A DNA stretch of 64,000 bases from Nostoc sp. LEGE 12450 (GCF_015206895.1 NZ_JADEXU010000015.1:1-64000), one strand, 5' to 3'. Positions 47,032 through 60,543 are shown, counted from the stretch's first letter. Numbers and translations: made by a program. Notes: a model not told the origin generated them from the letters alone.

Positions 47032-48516
47032 GTGAAAAATAGCTTACTTAAGAACGGTTTTTACAACTCAATAACAGGATTAATCAAAATAGGGCTAGGC
47101 ATACTAATTATCCCTATACTAATTCGCCTGTTGGGAATTGAAGAGTATGGACTATGGACTCTAGCTTCTGCTGTAGTGGTAATGGTTACTTTAGCTGAAG
47201 CGGGTCTTTCCACAGCCACAACTGTATTTGTTTCTCAAGACTTAGGAAAGAAAGATGTTGATGGCCTGTCCCAAACCTTGACTGTAACTTTTGGGGCGAT
47301 GCTGATATTGGCAACTTTAGCAATAGTTGCTCTTTGGATAGGTGCTGAACCGATTATGAATTTATTTCCTAAATTGGGACAGTTACAACAGTTAAAAGTT
47401 ATACAGGCTATCCAAATTGGGGGATTAGTAGTAGCAGCGCGATTACTGCAACAAATTTTGATTGGTGTTGAACAAGCACATCAGCGCTATGACTTGATGA
47501 ATGTGTTAAATACAATGCAGTCCGTGCTACTCAATGTCGGAATGCTGATTGTAGTTTTGCTAGGAGGTCGCACAGTTGAGTTAATGCAGTGGCAGGCTGG
47601 AATCGGTGTAGTGAGTTTGTTTAGTCATATCTGGGTAGTGCGATCGATACTCCAAAATATGAACCTGCGTCTAAGTTGGAATCAACACAAAGCAGTAGCA
47701 GTAGGAAGCTACAGCTTAATGATGTGGTTAAATACATTGGGAAGTGTGCTTTTTAGTAGAGGCGATCGGCTAATTGTCGGTAGCTTGTTAGGTACCCAGG
47801 TGCTTGGAGTCTATGCAGGTATTACTGATATCACCGCACAAATCAACTCATTTTCTGCATTACCTGTACAACCTTTACTTCCAACTTTAAGCAATCTAAT
47901 TGGACAGCAGAATGTTAATCAGCGTCAACTAGAACAGCAACTTAAACAAGCTACCCAAATCAATGGATTAGTTGCTTTAGGAATGGGAGCAACTCTCATA
48001 ACACTTTCCCCATTAATTCTCAAACTATTATTTTCTGAGCAAACTGCAAGTCAATACTTAATTACCTTCTGTATTGCAACAGGAATTTACGCACTTTATT
48101 CATGCCACGCAGTTGGCTACTACTCTTTATTAGGGACAAATGCAGTTAAGACTTGTGCATTGATTCAGTTGCTAGGCAGTTTTTCGTCGCTAGGATTAAT
48201 TGCCATTGGTGCTTATAACTTTGGTTTAACAGGAGCAATTATAGGTAATTTGGGATATCTCACAACCTTTTTGGTAACTGTATTTGGAATGAAGCGTTTA
48301 TCTGTTTCTTATACTCTCTGGTTTCAATGGTTATGGTTTCCATTAATTTGGTTTTTTATAGTTGTGTTATTAAACTTTCAGCTTCCAAACGATTATCTAG
48401 TAAGATGTATTATATGTTCGATACATATAGCTATTTTAATGGCATGGTTCGCTATTAGTAATAACTACAGGTTTTCAGCTATCAAGAAATATATCGCTGC
48501 TAAAAATAAGCTTTAG
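47032..48516 (+). CDS. Lipopolysaccharide/oligosaccharide flippase (Wzx-type, MVF superfamily)
   Basis: A 494-aa membrane protein with about 12-14 hydrophobic helices and few charged residues between them. The start LLKNGFYNSITGLIKIGLGI, the early YGLWTLASAVV and FVSQDLGKKD, and the later RGDRLIVGSLLGTQVLGVYA are typical of O-antigen/exopolysaccharide flippases. It would move lipid-linked repeat units across the inner membrane. The start is GTG at 47032 or the adjoining TTG at 47029, with AAGAG about 11 nt upstream. It follows the wzc-like gene by 74 bp. Confidence 0.88.
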   Translation: MKNSLLKNGFYNSITGLIKIGLGILIIPILIRLLGIEEYGLWTLASAVVVMVTLAEAGLSTATTVFVSQDLGKKDVDGLSQTLTVTFGAMLILATLAIVALWIGAEPIMNLFPKLGQLQQLKVIQAIQIGGLVVAARLLQQILIGVEQAHQRYDLMNVLNTMQSVLLNVGMLIVVLLGGRTVELMQWQAGIGVVSLFSHIWVVRSILQNMNLRLSWNQHKAVAVGSYSLMMWLNTLGSVLFSRGDRLIVGSLLGTQVLGVYAGITDITAQINSFSALPVQPLLPTLSNLIGQQNVNQRQLEQQLKQATQINGLVALGMGATLITLSPLILKLLFSEQTASQYLITFCIATGIYALYSCHAVGYYSLLGTNAVKTCALIQLLGSFSSLGLIAIGAYNFGLTGAIIGNLGYLTTFLVTVFGMKRLSVSYTLWFQWLWFPLIWFFIVVLLNFQLPNDYLVRCIICSIHIAILMAWFAISNNYRFSAIKKYIAAKNKL

Positions 48517-48569
48517 AGTTATATTTTTCAAATAAGTTTCAATTAAAAAACTAATTTAGGGTTGGATAC

Positions 48570-49553
48570 ATGGATATAATAATTTGTACTTATAACAACG
48601 CTAATTTGCTAGATCGTGTTCTTACAGCCCTTTCTTTATCAAAAGTATCTCCTAGCTATCAATGGACAGTTTTAGTTGTAGATAATAACTGTACAGATAA
48701 TACTAGTGCTGTTGTTGAAAAACATATTAATTTCCAAATAATACCCGGCTTGTGTAGGATAGTAGAGCAAAAACAAGGATTAACTCACGCCCGTTTATGT
48801 GGAATTAAAAATACAACTAGTAAATGGCTTGCTTTTGTTGATGATGATTGCCTTTTATCAGAAAACTGGATAGATAAAGCAATACAATTTGCTGCATCTC
48901 ATCCAAATTGTGGTGCTTTTGGTGGCAAAGTAGTTCTCGATTGGGAAATAACTCCTTCCCCTATCCTTGTCAAACATTCAGGTAAATATGCTGCCTATGA
49001 GCGCGGCGAAATTTCAAAACAGTTAAATCGGCGTAATTACCAGATTCCAGGTGCAGGCTTAGTGCTTCGTAGAACTGCCCTTGAGAAAAGTGGCTGGTTA
49101 GATAAACAATTACTCAACGATAGAGAAGGAAAAAAGCTAAGTGCAGGAGGAGATTCTGAGATAGTTTTACGAATTCTGAATGCAGGTTATCAACTTTGGT
49201 ATACGCCTGATTGTGTGCTGCACCATTTTATCCCCACAAAGCGCATATCAAAAACTTATCTTTTTAACTTAATGTATGGTTTTGGTGCCGCAGCTCCTTA
49301 CATTGCTGCTATGCGTTGGAACCGTTCTTATTATATTTGGTTGATTGTATCTATTCTCCGAATTTTCAAAGGGTTTCTGCAAGTAATTGCTTGCTATATT
49401 AAAGCTTCAATTAATCCGAACAATAAAGCAGAAGCATTAATCATGTGGAATTGGACTAAAGGTCAAATTTATAGTTTATTTACTATTGTCAGGATGGATA
49501 AACAAGAACATATAATCTGGTTAAGCTTGTTTCAAAAATCATTGAATACTTAA
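48570..49553 (+). CDS. Glycosyltransferase family 2
   Basis: A 327-aa inverting GT-A fold enzyme adding one sugar to the lipid-linked unit. Nucleotide-sugar region IIICTYNNANLLDRVLTAL at the start, then VLVVDNNCTDNT (about 36-47). The DxD-like metal motif is FVDDDCLLSENWI (92-104). Acceptor-side region is GAGLVLRRTALEKSGWLD and GGDSEIVLRILNAGY. A weak hydrophobic stretch lies near the C-terminus. Sugar specificity is unknown. Confidence 0.92.
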   Translation: MDIIICTYNNANLLDRVLTALSLSKVSPSYQWTVLVVDNNCTDNTSAVVEKHINFQIIPGLCRIVEQKQGLTHARLCGIKNTTSKWLAFVDDDCLLSENWIDKAIQFAASHPNCGAFGGKVVLDWEITPSPILVKHSGKYAAYERGEISKQLNRRNYQIPGAGLVLRRTALEKSGWLDKQLLNDREGKKLSAGGDSEIVLRILNAGYQLWYTPDCVLHHFIPTKRISKTYLFNLMYGFGAAAPYIAAMRWNRSYYIWLIVSILRIFKGFLQVIACYIKASINPNNKAEALIMWNWTKGQIYSLFTIVRMDKQEHIIWLSLFQKSLNT

Positions 49554-49579
49554 GTATAGAGTTAGATAAAAATTAGATA

Positions 49580-50890
49580 ATGACTTTAAATTTATCAAAA
49601 ACTAACTATCAAAAGTATATTTTGCTATTTGTTGGAATAATTATATGGCTAAAAATTCCGATAATTGGAGTTTTACCACTACTTTTATTTGTATTTCTCA
49701 ATAGAAACTCAAAATCCTATAGCCTAGACAGCTTACTCAATAATTCTATACTTCTGCTAGTTGCAGTCACCGTCACTCTTTTCTGTTGTCTTATAGATAT
49801 TCAAGCTGATACCGAGCAATATTTAATAGCATATCGAGATTGTAATGGTGATAATCCTATAGAATGTTTCCAATCAGCAAATTTTCCATTTGAACCAGGT
49901 TTTTATTTGCTCGCTTCTATATTATTTATTATTTGTAATGGTTCAGATTTCGGCTTCTTATTATTTTGGTCTTTTATTATTAATTTTCTGACATTTTTCG
50001 TAGTCTGTAAGGGGGTTTCAAAAAAATATTATGCTTTACTGATATTTTTTGTTTTACTAAATCCGGCATTTTATCTTCAAGCATTTATAATGCGCCAATT
50101 CATGTCAAGTACTTTTTTTTTGTGTGCATTAGTTTCTAAAAAAAATAAGGTAACTTGTATATTATTCTTGCTTTTAAGTATTTTAAATCATTACTCTATA
50201 CTCCTTTATTTACCTATAATAATCATGCAATTCGTTGATGTAAATAGCTTATTAAATGGTAAATATTTTAATAAAATCATTATTTTACTTAAATATACCA
50301 GTATTAGTTTATTTGTATTTGGATTAATATATTCTGTGAATCAAGCTACTATCGCATCTCTCTTTGATAGAATTAGTAGTATTCCCCAACTTAGTTTCTT
50401 AGCTGCTAAAAGTTCATTTTTTGTAAAAAATCAATTGGCGAGTATAGGTTTTCTAGCTCATTTAGTGCTTGTAGCCTTTCTTGGTTATTTTTATATAAAT
50501 TTATCACGAGATAATTACATTGAGACAAGTTTAAATTCTTGCCTTACTTTAGAAGAAAAACGTTTAGACTTAAGTATGTTATGTCTTTATGTATTGCAGT
50601 CAATTTTATTTTTATTTACCCGCAATCTTGATTACCTTCCTTTGAGATTGAGTCTTATACTTCTATCCTTTTTAGGAATTTTCTTATATTTACCTTTAGA
50701 AAGAAAGAGTAACCTTAAACCACCAATAAACTTTTTGTCTATGCTTACTTTAGTTACGTTATTGTTTAGTTACTTTATTTATTTTTTACAAGCTAACTCT
50801 CGTGCAAATCCTACATTTAATTACTTAGAAGGTCATATATTCACATCATCTATTATAGATTATATTTATCTGGCTATTTCTCGGTGGTAA
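49580..50890 (+). CDS. EpsG/Wzy-like polysaccharide polymerase
   Basis: A 436-aa protein with about ten to twelve membrane helices and very AT-rich coding sequence. The motif order fits the EpsG family: DTEQYLIAYRDC (about 75-86), FEPGFYLLASILF (100-112), LNPAFYLQAFIMRQFMSSTF (155-176) and ILNHYSILLYLPIIIM. EpsG proteins polymerise repeat units in Wzx/Wzy pathways; here it completes the set with the flippase and Wzc-like protein. It lies 26 bp after the previous glycosyltransferase. Confidence 0.82.
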   Translation: MTLNLSKTNYQKYILLFVGIIIWLKIPIIGVLPLLLFVFLNRNSKSYSLDSLLNNSILLLVAVTVTLFCCLIDIQADTEQYLIAYRDCNGDNPIECFQSANFPFEPGFYLLASILFIICNGSDFGFLLFWSFIINFLTFFVVCKGVSKKYYALLIFFVLLNPAFYLQAFIMRQFMSSTFFLCALVSKKNKVTCILFLLLSILNHYSILLYLPIIIMQFVDVNSLLNGKYFNKIIILLKYTSISLFVFGLIYSVNQATIASLFDRISSIPQLSFLAAKSSFFVKNQLASIGFLAHLVLVAFLGYFYINLSRDNYIETSLNSCLTLEEKRLDLSMLCLYVLQSILFLFTRNLDYLPLRLSLILLSFLGIFLYLPLERKSNLKPPINFLSMLTLVTLLFSYFIYFLQANSRANPTFNYLEGHIFTSSIIDYIYLAISRW

Positions 50891-50916
50891 ATAACTCCCT
50901 ATAAGTTTAAGAAATA

Positions 50917-51690
50917 ATGCATAACCCAATTCAAGTTGACGTAATTACTCTAACAAAAAATTCTTCAAATTGTATACTTAAAACTTTGGATAGTGTTAGT
51001 ATACAAGATTATAAATACATAAATCACATTATTATTGATGGGAATTCAGCAGATGAAACAGTCGATATTGTCAATCAATATAATCATGAGAAACAAGTAA
51101 CTATATTTCAGCAAAATGGTGTTGGAATTGCTAATGCTTTTAATATAGGATTAATGAAATCATCAGGCAATTTAGTGATTTTCTTAAATTCTGGAGATAC
51201 TTTATTTAATGAAGTTGTAATTACTAAAATTGTAGATTCTTATATAAAACAAAAGTGGATTTGGGCATTTGGAGAAACTATTTCTATGAGCCGGAAGCAA
51301 TACTTAAAAAGACATATTAAGCAGTACACTCAGTGGAATCAAAACTTATTCTTGTCTCGCAATCCTATCTGTCACCAGTCTACTATTTTCTCACAAAAAC
51401 TTCTCCAGGAAGTCGGCTTATATGATGAGCGGCTAACTTTAGAAATGGATTATGATTTTAATATTAGAGCCTCCTTGATTGCTCAACCACACCTGCTCTA
51501 TTTTCCAATTTCTTACTATGACACGACAGGTGTATCTTCTATAAAAGTCTTTAAACATTATAAGATACACAGAGAGTTACGTAAGAAATACTTTACACTA
51601 TCTCCTATTAATAGCTTCAAAACTGATAGTTTGTGTTTTTTAAAAGCATGTATGCGCTTTATGATGATCCCGATGAAAATCTTCTTGTAA
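50917..51690 (+). CDS. Glycosyltransferase family 2 (WcaA-like)
   Basis: A 257-aa GT-A enzyme. VDVITLTKNSSNCILKTLDS at the N-terminus, HIIIDGNSADETVDIV (about 37-52), then the catalytic-domain features GVGIANAFNIGLMKSSGNLV and FLNSGDTLF (about 90-98), with SGD in place of the usual DxD. CHQSTIFSQKLLQEVGLYDE is the usual acceptor-side segment. It belongs to the same operon, 26 bp after the polymerase. Confidence 0.9.
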   Translation: MHNPIQVDVITLTKNSSNCILKTLDSVSIQDYKYINHIIIDGNSADETVDIVNQYNHEKQVTIFQQNGVGIANAFNIGLMKSSGNLVIFLNSGDTLFNEVVITKIVDSYIKQKWIWAFGETISMSRKQYLKRHIKQYTQWNQNLFLSRNPICHQSTIFSQKLLQEVGLYDERLTLEMDYDFNIRASLIAQPHLLYFPISYYDTTGVSSIKVFKHYKIHRELRKKYFTLSPINSFKTDSLCFLKACMRFMMIPMKIFL

Positions 51691-51741
51691 TTTAATTTTT
51701 TATTTATCCAAAGTAAATTGAATATAATAGCTAAGTCTAAT

Positions 51742-52875
51742 ATGTTATTTCAGCCCAGAGTCAAGACTTTTCCCTCTGTAACCGTAGCCATACCAACCTA
51801 TAACGAGGTAAATTTTATAGAAAACCTGGTTTTAGGATTTTTAAGAACAAATTATCCTAACCTAATTGAGATATTTGTAGCTGATGGTGGCAGTAATGAT
51901 GGTACTCAAGAAATAGTCAAAAAACTCTCAGATAAAGACGCACGAGTTAAATTAATACACAATCTTGATAAAATTCAATCGGCTGGTCTTAATTTAGTTC
52001 TGTCTGAATGTATCGGTGATGTTTTTATTAGAATTGATGCCCATTCGGACTATGCACCTGACTATATTGAAAGATGTGTCGAGGCTTTACTAGAATCAAA
52101 AGCTAACAATGTTGGTGGAGCGCAGCGTTTTGTTGCACAAACTTCCTTCCAAGCTGGTGTTTCCCTTGCATCCAAAAGTTTTCTTGGTAATGGTGGAGCT
52201 AAATATAGAAATCCCAACTATACAGGTTATGCAGATACAGTTTATTTAGGGTGCTTCTGGAAAAAGAGTTTACTAGAGATACAAGGCTATAATATCGAAG
52301 CAAGTTCTAATGAAGATGCTGAATTAAACTTGAGATTAAAAAAGGTATTTGACACAACACAAATTACTAACCAAGATGCTGAATTAAATCAAAGATTAAT
52401 TTCCTACAATAAACAAGCAATCTATATTGACTCCAAAATTCGTGCCTGGTACTACCCTCGAAAAAACTGGAAGTCCTTGTTTATTCAATATTTTAGATAT
52501 GGCAGAGGTCGCTATTTAACGAGTACAAAACACAAACTAAAATCGCAGTTAAGAGGTTTATTACCTTTTGTATTTATATCTACTGTAATTTTACTTCTGA
52601 TTGTTGATTTACTGTTTCCCAAACTAGGTCTGCCTATAGAAATATTAGTTATAATAGGTTTGTTTTTGCCTTTTTTAGAGAGTTTACGAGTTAATTTGGT
52701 ATATTGGAAAAGCTTTTCTGCCGAAATTTGGCGAGGTAATGAAGATAAAATACCATCATTTTTTAGCCGTTGGTTATTTTGTGGTGTTACTTTATTAAGT
52801 ATGCCGATTGCTCACTTTTCTGGATATACATATCAATTATTTCGCCAGAAAATTATGGGAGTAAAAACTTGGTAA
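51742..52875 (+). CDS. Glycosyltransferase family 2, ExoA-like, with internal duplication
   Basis: A 377-aa membrane glycosyltransferase like the succinoglycan enzyme ExoA. The core has VTVAIPTYNEVNFIENLVLG, FVADGGSNDGTQEIV (about 48-62), the metal motif RIDAHSDYAPDYI and the acceptor base region SNEDAELNLRL. C-terminal membrane helices follow (LPFVFISTVILLLIVDLLFP). A second copy, NQDAELNQRL, occurs exactly 20 residues later and has no counterpart in typical members. ATG at 51742 is preferred to a TTG at 51718. Last gene of the polysaccharide operon. Confidence 0.88.
   Translation: MLFQPRVKTFPSVTVAIPTYNEVNFIENLVLGFLRTNYPNLIEIFVADGGSNDGTQEIVKKLSDKDARVKLIHNLDKIQSAGLNLVLSECIGDVFIRIDAHSDYAPDYIERCVEALLESKANNVGGAQRFVAQTSFQAGVSLASKSFLGNGGAKYRNPNYTGYADTVYLGCFWKKSLLEIQGYNIEASSNEDAELNLRLKKVFDTTQITNQDAELNQRLISYNKQAIYIDSKIRAWYYPRKNWKSLFIQYFRYGRGRYLTSTKHKLKSQLRGLLPFVFISTVILLLIVDLLFPKLGLPIEILVIIGLFLPFLESLRVNLVYWKSFSAEIWRGNEDKIPSFFSRWLFCGVTLLSMPIAHFSGYTYQLFRQKIMGVKTW
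52315..52394 (+). repeat. 60-nt-period duplication inside the ExoA-like gene
   Basis: GATGCTGAATTAAA occurs at 52315 and again at 52375, with AGATTAA also repeated in phase. The period is exactly 60 nt (20 codons), so the frame is kept. Confidence 0.75.
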
Positions 52876-53091
52876 ATTAATATATTTGTTAATCAATTAA
52901 GATGCGATCGCACTTTTTATTTCTTTGCAGAGCTTCTAATTTTCTATACTCTAACTCAAAGCGATGCCTCCAAATCTATTATCGAATACGCTAATTTTTG
53001 CAACGTCATAAAATTACCCTTCTATGCAAAAAGCTTGAAGTATTTACTGTTTTATTGATTTGGAGAATCTTTAATCTTATCAAAGCATCTT

Positions 53092-54225
53092 TTACATCCA
53101 AATTTGATATAGACGAACTTCGTAAGCCTCTAAAATAGTACTGAAACCTGCCTCAGCAGATAGTTTAGTAATAGGATTTTGATTAAAAGTAACTAATTTA
53201 TTAGCTAATTTTTGAGGGAGTTTTACGGTGAGATTAATCTGAGTATCATTGTGATTAACAGCTATCATCACAAAATTTTTAGTATTAGGAATAGAGAATA
53301 ATTTAACTTCTATATCTGAGTGATTTACTTGTACTTGATTCTTTGAATCTTCCCCTCTAACAATTGCAGGAACATAATCTCGAAATTCCTGAATAGTAGG
53401 ATACAAAACTGACTCATTCCAGAAATGTGAAGAGAGGTAGTGCGTCCAAAATAGCAGCCCATCTGCCCCTGTAAGGACTGATAAGTAAAACATATAGCGA
53501 AATTCTCTTTTTGTTGGTAGTCGTTTTTTGAACTGATTTTTGCTATAAGCCTGTAGTACGTTCCAAAATTTTTTCTTTTTAACATAAGCTAGAGAAATTA
53601 CTTTATACAGTGCCTTTCGGTAAGATAATACCCATTCGAATTCTGAAACTCCCTCCTCGCAAGGATAACGATCCCACATCAGTATATCCATTGCATCGGC
53701 GTAAGATTCAATTTTTTTAATGTCAGCAAAGACTAAAGCAACTGGCTTAGAATTATCTTCTTTCTTAATAGCTTGGTATATCTTTTTTAATAAATCTGGA
53801 GAGAGCGGTGTAGGTTTTTTAATCTCTGGTTCATCATAAAGATACCAACCATAAACAGAAGGATGATTTTTATAAGTACGAATAAAATGTTTTACCCCTA
53901 AGATATTTTCTGATTCAACTAGGGGGCGATAAATTTCTAATAAAACTTTTACTCCTGCTTTCTTAGAAGTATCCAGAAATGCTTGAATTTTTCCCTTGTC
54001 TGCTTCTCCTACATAAGGTATTAATAGATCAATTCCTTTAGAAGATACCTGGGTTGAAACATCAATATTGTAAATGTGGTCATACCAGCCTAAGAAGAAG
54101 GGTAAATTCCGTTTCCGATTAACTGTTAAATATTTGGTGGTATTGAAACTCAAAAGAATGCAGCTAGTACTAGCTATTACCAAACCAGGAATCAAGCCTA
54201 TAAATTTACGTCGCTTTATCAGCAT
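53092..54225 (-). CDS. Secreted glycoside hydrolase-like TIM-barrel protein
   Basis: A 377-aa protein with an export signal (basic MLIKRRKF, then hydrophobic LIPGLVIASTSCILLSF, with a possible lipobox at STSC). The mature part resembles a (beta/alpha)8 glycosidase: FFLGWYDHIYN, VLLEIYRPLVESEN, and the putative acid residue in GWYLYDEPE (E132). MDILMWDRYPCEE and GADGLLFWTHYLS are further barrel-strand ends. A beta-sandwich-like C-terminal region follows. No exact GH family can be named. Placed beside the polysaccharide operon but convergent to it, it may trim or release the polymer (inference). Confidence 0.68.
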   Translation of the reverse strand: MLIKRRKFIGLIPGLVIASTSCILLSFNTTKYLTVNRKRNLPFFLGWYDHIYNIDVSTQVSSKGIDLLIPYVGEADKGKIQAFLDTSKKAGVKVLLEIYRPLVESENILGVKHFIRTYKNHPSVYGWYLYDEPEIKKPTPLSPDLLKKIYQAIKKEDNSKPVALVFADIKKIESYADAMDILMWDRYPCEEGVSEFEWVLSYRKALYKVISLAYVKKKKFWNVLQAYSKNQFKKRLPTKREFRYMFYLSVLTGADGLLFWTHYLSSHFWNESVLYPTIQEFRDYVPAIVRGEDSKNQVQVNHSDIEVKLFSIPNTKNFVMIAVNHNDTQINLTVKLPQKLANKLVTFNQNPITKLSAEAGFSTILEAYEVRLYQIWM

Positions 54226-54253
54226 GAAATACCAAATTTAATAACACACTTAA

Positions 54254-54784
54254 TTAAATGTCGCATTGATTAGTTTGGCAATATTTGGCATTATCTATAA
54301 ACTCTTGCAACTTATTCAAGGGAATTATCTGGAATGATGACCCACCTTGCACCGCCGCCGTGATGTAAGCAAACTTTTGTCCACGATAAAACTGGTCACG
54401 TCCAACCTTGGTGGCATACCGAGACTTCTGGAAGTCATTAGCAATATTAGAATTATAAATATTTTGTAACAGTTTCACCGCTTTGGCATTTTTTGTGGTG
54501 AATTTGATGCTTGAGTCACCACTCACGGTTATTCCTTCTTTGGTCACTGTCCCATTTTCTTCGGTGACATTAGCATAAAAGTATAATTTTCCTTTTGTTC
54601 CCTCGTAGCCGCGGGCTTCACTGTTGTATCTCAAAGTTGGTAGTTGCGAACGAGTCTTTGCCCACTTAACAACGGTGTTGATGTTCTGCTCTGGAAGCGC
54701 ATTTGCAGGAGTGACAGCTAAAATAACTGCGATCGCAGACAGGGCAACTTGGGTTAAATAGTTAAATTTAGAACTTTTGTGCAT
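54254..54784 (-). CDS. Exported protein of unknown function
   Basis: A 176-aa protein with a clear signal peptide (YLTQVALSAIAVILAVTPANA, cleavage likely after ANA at about residue 29). The mature domain is about 145 aa with mixed strands and helices: LYFYANVTEENGTVTKEGIT, SSIKFTTKNAKAVKLLQNIY and FAYITAAVQGGSSFQIIPLN. Two cysteines at the end (YCQTNQCDI) could form a disulfide outside the cytoplasm. I do not recognise the family. It is 28 bp upstream of the glycosidase-like gene and probably co-transcribed with it. Confidence 0.75.
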   Translation of the reverse strand: MHKSSKFNYLTQVALSAIAVILAVTPANALPEQNINTVVKWAKTRSQLPTLRYNSEARGYEGTKGKLYFYANVTEENGTVTKEGITVSGDSSIKFTTKNAKAVKLLQNIYNSNIANDFQKSRYATKVGRDQFYRGQKFAYITAAVQGGSSFQIIPLNKLQEFIDNAKYCQTNQCDI

Positions 54785-58647
<3,863 letters not shown>

Positions 58648-59013
58648 AGATTAAAAACTGGAAACTTGGGACTGGGAATTTAATTTTTTCCCAATTCCCA
58701 ATTCTCCTTTGTAACCTTTCGTAATATTGCTCTCAGATTACAGCTAAAACAGGGAATTCTGAAAGGTAATATTACAAAGTGTTAAGAGCAGTCATAAATG
58801 CTCAACAGAATGCCGGAAAATGTTTTGCGGAAGGTAACTGAGTTTAAAAGCTTGTGTACTTGTGTTGACTCAAGAAAACTCGTAATTAATTAGTCGTAGC
58901 AGTTATCAAACTGTTGTGTCTAAAAGAACGAGAGAACAAACTCAGTAAACCAAATTCAGAGTCTCACCAGTTTAATCAAATCCTGGTTTCATTTGTATTG
59001 GAGGAATCCATTA
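58648..59013. other. apcE-apcA intergenic region with a hairpin
   Basis: 366 bp. Shortly after apcE, TTGGGACTGGGAA (58666-58678) can pair with TTCCCAATTCCCAA (58688-58701), one base bulged. It is formed from Nostoc-type GGGAATTGGG repeat units. It may partly end or stabilise the long apcE message, while apcA has a strong own promoter in relatives. Confidence 0.5.
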
Positions 59014-59499
59014 ATGAGTATCGTCACGAAAGCTATCGTGAATGCTGATGCAGAAGCTCGCTACCTCAGCCCTGGTGAATTGGATCGGATCAAATCCTTT
59101 GTTGCCAGTGGTGAACGCCGCGTGCGGATTGCTCAAATTTTGACAGAAAATCGTGAGCGGCTGGTTAAGCAAGCTGGCGATCAATTGTTCCAAAAGCGTC
59201 CTGATGTTGTGTCTCCTGGTGGTAACGCTTACGGTCAAGAATTGACTGCTACTTGCCTGCGTGACCTAGATTACTACCTCCGCCTCGTTACCTACGGTAT
59301 CGTTGCTGGTGATGTTACACCGATTGAAGAAATTGGTGTTATCGGTGCCCGTGAATTGTACAAGTCCTTGGGAACCCCTATTGATGGTGTTGCTGAAGGT
59401 ATCCGTGGGCTGAAGAATGTAGCTACTACATTGCTGTCTGGTGATGATGCTTCTGAAGCTGGTACCTACTTCGACTACCTAGTTGGTGCCCTGCTATAG
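59014..59499 (+). CDS. apcA: Allophycocyanin alpha subunit
   Basis: Light-harvesting subunit of the phycobilisome core, 161 aa. Chromophore-binding Cys is in [20 protein letters not shown] (residue about 81). N-terminal [20 protein letters not shown] and C-terminal [10 protein letters not shown] are typical. The start is ATG at 59014: GGAGG lies 9 nt upstream and the frame reaching back to 58993 has no site of its own. It pairs with ApcB in the alpha-beta trimer. Confidence 0.98.
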   Translation: MSIVTKAIVNADAEARYLSPGELDRIKSFVASGERRVRIAQILTENRERLVKQAGDQLFQKRPDVVSPGGNAYGQELTATCLRDLDYYLRLVTYGIVAGDVTPIEEIGVIGARELYKSLGTPIDGVAEGIRGLKNVATTLLSGDDASEAGTYFDYLVGALL

Positions 59500-59564
59500 G
59501 GTGATGCTGTTTCCCTGCCGAAACAGAAGTATTGTAATACGGTTGGAAATAAGGAATTAACAAC

Positions 59565-60053
59565 ATGGCTCAAGACGCAATTACCGCTGTCATTAACTCC
59601 GCAGACGTTCAAGGTAAATACTTAGACAACTCTGCTTTAGAAAAACTAAAAGGCTACTTCGCTACTGGCGAACTGCGGGTACGTGCTGCTAGCACCATCA
59701 GCGCTAACGCTGCTGCGATTGTTAAAGAAGCTGTAGCAAAATCTTTGCTATACTCTGACATCACCCGTCCCGGCGGCAACATGTACACCACCCGCCGCTA
59801 TGCTGCTTGCATCCGTGATTTGGACTACTACCTCCGCTATGCCACCTACGCTATGTTAGCTGGCGATCCTTCCATTTTGGATGAGCGTGTATTAAATGGC
59901 TTGAAGGAAACCTACAACTCTTTAGGAGTTCCCGTTGGTGCTACCGTGCAAGCTATCCAAGCAATTAAGGAAGTAACCGCTAGTTTGGTTGGTTCTGATG
60001 CTGGTAAGGAAATGGGCGTTTACTTAGACTATATCTCCTCTGGCTTAAGCTAA
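59565..60053 (+). CDS. apcB: Allophycocyanin beta subunit
   Basis: Partner of ApcA in the core trimer, 162 aa. The chromophore Cys is in [20 protein letters not shown] (residue about 82). [20 protein letters not shown] opens the protein. It is 65 bp after apcA with AAGGA upstream. Confidence 0.98.
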   Translation: MAQDAITAVINSADVQGKYLDNSALEKLKGYFATGELRVRAASTISANAAAIVKEAVAKSLLYSDITRPGGNMYTTRRYAACIRDLDYYLRYATYAMLAGDPSILDERVLNGLKETYNSLGVPVGATVQAIQAIKEVTASLVGSDAGKEMGVYLDYISSGLS

Positions 60054-60092
60054 GAGCTAGTTTGCGCTTAAGAATTTAGGTGCGGCTTTATT

Positions 60093-60199
60093 AAGGTCTG
60101 GAAATCAACCGTGAGTGCTAGAACGTTATATTGCTTATCTTGGTAAATTATCAGTGATGAGTGTTGGTGGTCTAGTATTGATGTTTGATTTCCAGCCTT
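60093..60199 (+). promoter_or_regulatory. Long-range stem in the apcB-apcC spacer
   Basis: AAGGTCTGGAAATCAA (60093-60108) pairs with TTGATTTCCAGCCTT (60185-60199), 15 bp with only T60097 bulged, enclosing 76 nt. Such a structure between apcB and the low-abundance linker apcC could cause partial termination or RNA processing; function is inferred. Confidence 0.5.
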
Positions 60200-60276
60200 G
60201 GAATGATTAAAAGATTTGCACTCAAGATTTTGAGATAAAAAAAGTTTTCACAAAGTTTACAGGAGATTTTCAAAAT

Positions 60277-60483
60277 ATGTCCCGTTTGTTTAAAATTACT
60301 GCTCTAGTTCCCAGCCAAACCCGAATTCGTACCCAACGCGAACTGCAAAATACCTACTTCACTAAGCTAGTTCCATACGAAAACTGGTTCCGTGAACAGC
60401 AACGTATTCAAAAAGCAGGCGGTAAAATTATCAAAGTAGAACTGGCAACTGGTAAGCAAGGTGCTAATACTGGCTTGTCGTAA
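60277..60483 (+). CDS. apcC: Allophycocyanin core linker LC 7.8
   Basis: Small linker (68 aa) that caps allophycocyanin trimers. RLFKITALVPSQTRIRTQRE is the family start (CpcD-like fold), followed by LQNTYFTKLVPYENWFREQQ. GGAG lies about 10 nt before ATG 60277. Last gene of the operon before a terminator. Confidence 0.97.
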   Translation: MSRLFKITALVPSQTRIRTQRELQNTYFTKLVPYENWFREQQRIQKAGGKIIKVELATGKQGANTGLS

Positions 60484-60518
60484 TTCTGTAAATAGAATAT
60501 TATTTTAGGGAATTAGTA

Positions 60519-60543
60519 AGAGGTCAGTATAGACCTCTTTTTT
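60519..60543 (+). terminator. Terminator of the apc operon
   Basis: AGAGGTC (60519-60525), loop AGTATA, GACCTCT (60532-60538) and a T-run to 60543. Confidence 0.88.
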
